A DNA stretch of 64,000 nucleotides. Origin: Sipunculus nudus (lineage: Eukaryota; Annelida; Sipuncula; Golfingiida; Sipunculidae). The stretch lies in contig CM049313.1 in assembly GCA_026874595.1 (NCBI GenBank), positions 49,029,659 through 49,093,658 on the forward strand. The letters run 5' to 3'. The notes beneath the pieces are model-generated. The model saw only the letters and a list, made by a program, of their open reading frames with translations, searched no databases and was not told the DNA's origin. Positions 60,861-64,000 of this stretch are shown piece after piece (the first letter of the stretch is position 1; every line of letters begins with the position of its first letter). The translations under genes were made by a program, and so were the position numbers.

Positions 60861-61667
60861 GGAGATATACCAAAGGATATTCATATTATGCCAGGCCAGC
60901 TTCAAGATGTCTTCCGTGCAATAAACGATTATCGAAACACTCCACCCCCAGTGCCAAACTTACCACGTCCTGCAACATTCTGGAGTGCAACAGATCAATT
61001 TAACCAAAGTGGCTCAACTGGTGGCTCAATGGATGAGTCAGCAGGATCATCAAGTCCAAAAATGGAAAACTTTGCCGCTAGGGCATGGTCAAATGGAGGT
61101 CTTAGTCCAGGGGGCAGTGTTCACTCAGGGGACAGTGCTGATCACAATGGGAGCAGCTCAGGACATCAAACTTTCAGTGACGCAGATGTTGCATCCATAG
61201 CAGTTCGTAGCTCATATAACACGGTGCCTGCAATTCATGTAAATAACAACCAATCAGGTAATGGCGATGTATTAAGTCTACGTCAGGTGATGCGGAGGAG
61301 GAAGTCAATTGGTTTAGATATACCAAAAGGAATGAGTGTCAGAGATTCTGTATCCACACAAGATGCAAACGAAATTGAAGGTGAACTGTGGGAAAATTCT
61401 AGATCACCTGCTGTCTTTGATAGTGGTAACAGAGACCTTGGGTATGAAGAGCAAACAAGGACAATAGAGAGTGACTATGTGAGACAACAATCTGTGTCGT
61501 CACACGGGAGTGAGGGAGATGTATTTGAAACTAGTATCGGTCAGAAGGTCTTCTTCAGCAGAACCATGTCTGGGGCATCACAGAATGCCAGGCCTGAGGA
61601 TACCACTAACTGGGTGCTGAGACCAGCGAACACCATTGAGCGGAAATATAGTGAAAAGAGTTCTCAA
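60861..61667 (+). CDS. Gene B (STAP-like adaptor) exon 5: linker and possible start of SH2
   Basis: This exon encodes residues 131-399, from TTTTATAG to CAA|GTAAGT, phase 0. GDIPKDIHIMPGQLQDVFRAI (131-151) continues the STAP-like helix. PPPVPNLPRP (158-167) is a proline-rich motif of the type bound by SH3 domains. Residues about 172-355 are Ser/Gly-rich and probably disordered, with a basic patch MRRRKS (274-279) and tyrosines in acidic or polar context (Y249, Y325, Y336). Near the end, VFFSR (360-364) and NWVLRPA (380-386) have the spacing of the SH2 start and FLVR-type strand in STAP proteins, so R384 could be the phosphotyrosine-binding arginine; the match is weak. The linker is much longer than in vertebrate STAP proteins. 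The gene continues outside the recognised exons. Confidence 0.8.
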
Positions 61668-63033
61668 GTAAGTAGTTTAAATAACCTTTACCTACAAAAT
61701 GCAGTTTTATTTGTTGTTCTTGTGAGTGTCTTACATGTTAGCTATTTCTAAGAAGCACAATGTTTTTTTTTCTTTTTTGGGGAGGATTTATACTTATTTA
61801 CAATTTGGATTAGATAAGAGGACATTAATAAGAAGGTAAAGAAAGAGCCTTTCGCAGGATAAGCATATGTTTTTGACAGTGGAACCACCAAAGTAATATC
61901 AGTATCACATAAAAACATCAGAATTTTTCAGGCTGTATTACCATTTCACTGGAAAGGCATATGGCATGGCTTTCACTGGCGTTTTAGTGGAAGGCAACAT
62001 GGCTATCACAGACACCACAGTGGCAGGCAGGAGGGCTTATGCTGGCACTATACAGTGGCAGCCAGCATGACTACCCTTACCGAAAAACAGCATGTACTGC
62101 AAATTACAGTACATACTGTAAACTTGCTGTAACCATGCAGATACCATGCTGTACAGGATATGCAAATTATGCCTAAATACTGTTTTTATACTGGAAAATA
62201 TCAGCATTGTTTCAGTGTGTACATATTTCATGCTGGATATTCATACTGGAAACAGAATGGATGACCACCACATTACTGTTTTTGTACTGGAAAAACTCTG
62301 CAAATATATCTGACATTTGCAAGCCATGCTGTTTTCATACTGTTTTCACCCTGGTAACAGGAGAAGTACACTGGAATCATACTGTAAAACCTCATCGTCT
62401 TGCTGGAACCATGCTGTAAAAACTTTAAAACTAATCAGCACCATGCTGTATTCATACTATAAAAACTTAGAAAATAAAGAGTGTGCCTTTATCACCATAC
62501 TGGAACCATGCTTTAAAAACTTTAAAAAATTGAGACCATGCTGTAATCATGCTGTAAAAACTTCATAATTTATGAGTGTGTCAGTGAGCACTTGAACAAT
62601 GTACTGGAATCATACTGAATAAACTTTATCATCTTTGAAGTCCTGAATTCTTTAATTACCTTCACACTTCAAAATTTATATTGTAAAAAGGTTACCATTA
62701 ATTCAAAATATGTAGTTAAAACATGAAAAAAATATATTAATTAAAAGATACAAAAAAATAAAAGTATTCACATTATTAGGCAAATAGTAGGCCTAAATAT
62801 ATATCAACTTGCTCAAACTAATGGCTTTTATAAATTTATATAAATATTATTAATTAAACTTAATTTACTGGGTCGTTTCAAATTGTTTTCATATTTGGTA
62901 AATTGTTAAAGTTTTTAATTTCTGTCAAAACGACCAGAATTAACCCCCCCCCCCCATAGTAATCTTATTTAGCTAATCAGGACGTTTGGGTCATCAGTAA
63001 CCTGGAACTGACAATCAGCAAGCGCAGTAGCTG
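61668..63033 (+). other. Gene B intron 5 (start), repeats
   Basis: Following the strong donor GTAAGT at 61668, no SH2-completing exon was found. The stretch holds a degenerate tandem repeat (about 62030-62640) and a C-run at 62945-62956. Read-through of the donor would add 27 codons and stop at 61749-61751. Confidence 0.55.
62030..62640. repeat. Degenerate tandem repeat, unit about 28-34 bp
   Basis: Words such as CATACTGGAACCATGCTGTA and ATGCTGTAAAAACTT recur irregularly, with CATACTGTTTT variants. It is too decayed for a precise period. Confidence 0.75.
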
Positions 63034-63214
63034 TGACGTCATAGTGGGAATCGCATTTCACCGAGTTCAACAGAAATACACGTCACAGTGGAAGAACAGA
63101 TTATGACGTCATAGCAACATCGACGCCGCAGCGTCCGAGAAACAATTTCTGAGTTCTGACAGCCAAATTTATCCAAGATTTCAAGACTGTGAGACCGCTG
63201 GCATCATACGTCAG
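63034..63214 (+). promoter_or_regulatory. Candidate CRE-containing promoter and non-coding first exon
   Basis: Two perfect TGACGTCA sites lie exactly 70 bp apart (63034-63041 and 63104-63111), with a CGTCA half-site at 63081-63085 between them. The segment is GC-richer than its surroundings and ends at a strong donor, CAG|GTGAGT (63215), with no long open frame before it. This is the layout of a promoter plus short untranslated exon, either an internal promoter of gene B or the start of another transcript. The start site is unknown. Confidence 0.4.
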
Positions 63215-63215
63215 G

Positions 63216-64000
63216 TGAGTTTACTGCAGTTATTGGCCACAGACATTCAGGTCTTACCGATGAACATAAAGATATCAAACTATAATAAACTTGCGAATAC
63301 CACTCATTGTGCACGTTGGCCACACGCCTATTCCGACAGTCGTGCAGGGGAGAAAGAAAAACACGGTGGCCGTTGGCGAACTGTCATTGGTCTTTAGTAA
63401 CTTTATTAGCCACACTGGCGAAAGCAAGTTTTGCCATGAAAATTTGTGGCATTTTAAGCATTTAGTGTTGACACATTGGTAGAATAGAAGTACGTATCTC
63501 TGCCTGGTTTATTGGGCGCGTATTTAAAATAAATATCACATGGAAGGCAGCGACGGTACCTGACAACGTCGGTTTTATAACAAACGTGCCGCATTTATGG
63601 CACAAGTTCGTGATATAATATATTGAATACACGCGCCGTCTTGGGCCCGTATTTGTGAAGATGCAAGTCCAGATGTAAAAATCTGCCTACATGTGGAATA
63701 AAATAGCCTTTTTGTTGCGTTCGTTATCTCCCTTGATCTCCATGCAGTTCTAAGCTTCTGTTGATCACTTAATTTGAGCCTTTAAAACGATATGTAGACT
63801 CGTACGTGAGATGGAGAAAACTGCTGCTGCACCCCTTCCAAAAATTTCGTCCGAGCCTGCGCCCATCAGCGCAAGATCAATGCAAACTGACATATTAATA
63901 TGCACAAATAGTTATGTAAAATTGGCGAATTGCGGAGAACATATTAAGCAAGAAGAAATCGTTCTCATTTGATTACAAATAATGCGCAAGCTGATCGCCG
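63216..64000. other. Right edge, no gene recognised
   Basis: If the segment to the left is a first exon, this is its intron. Two overlapping 60-63-codon frames at 63215-63482 share bases in different phases and show no domain. Confidence 0.5.

Noticed and set aside
61931..62135. Open phase-0 stretch of 67 codons after TTTTTCAG, possible last exon of gene B
   Set aside because: The reading is His/Gly-rich, overlaps a degenerate tandem repeat and does not continue an SH2 pattern.

Overview
This is a eukaryotic, AT-rich, intron-dominated window. Microsatellites, minisatellites, MITEs and short dispersed repeats are abundant and coding sequence is sparse. The intronic repeats rich in AGGTCAAAGGTCAAGGTCAC and in CTGTCTGTCCGTCC are of a kind I associate with bivalve mollusc genomes, so a marine mollusc, probably a bivalve, is the best guess. 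That assignment is inference. I see no bacterial-style operon, CRISPR array, rRNA or convincing tRNA gene.

Two genes can be rebuilt by hand, both on the + strand. Gene A (about 13.5-18.05 kb) encodes a small secreted protein. It has a probable non-coding first exon with a TATA box, an exon carrying a clear signal peptide (13881-13968), and a large exon coding for a lysine/proline/valine-rich octapeptide repeat (from 17097). A possible third exon (17888-18052) replaces the C-terminus by splicing. I do not recognise the protein.

Gene B (26733 to beyond the window) is a PH-domain adaptor resembling the STAP1/STAP2 (signal-transducing adaptor protein) family. Five coding exons (26733-26852, 48719-48799, 52629-52760, 59438-59494, 60861-61667) are all separated by phase-0 introns and give 399 residues. 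The order is PH domain, family-like helix, proline-rich stretch, long Ser/Gly-rich linker, and what may be the first part of an SH2 domain. The rest should lie past position 64000 or in a missed exon. Intron 1 is about 21.9 kb.

The other landmarks are repeats. A 27-bp minisatellite with higher-order structure fills 2762-6790 and, because 27 is divisible by three, gives long meaningless reading frames on both strands. Further minisatellites lie in gene A intron 2 (14215-14700), just after gene A (18176-18790) and near the right end (62030-62640). A foldback element (21175-21645) is followed by a decayed non-LTR reverse-transcriptase fragment that was split by a 273-bp hAT-like MITE with an 8-bp target duplication. 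Inside gene B's introns there are several MITE families, including one flanked by TTAA, two pogo-like copies and one beginning CAGGGCTTGACATTAAC. There is also a 339-bp tandem array and several repeats that carry perfect DR1-type nuclear-receptor half-site pairs. Near the right edge (63034-63214) a compact CRE-containing promoter-like segment ends in a good splice donor.

I did not find a clearly new multi-gene system. The most promising leads are the unrecognised secreted repeat protein with its alternative C-terminus and overlapping upstream reading frame, and the repeat-borne DR1 elements inside gene B.
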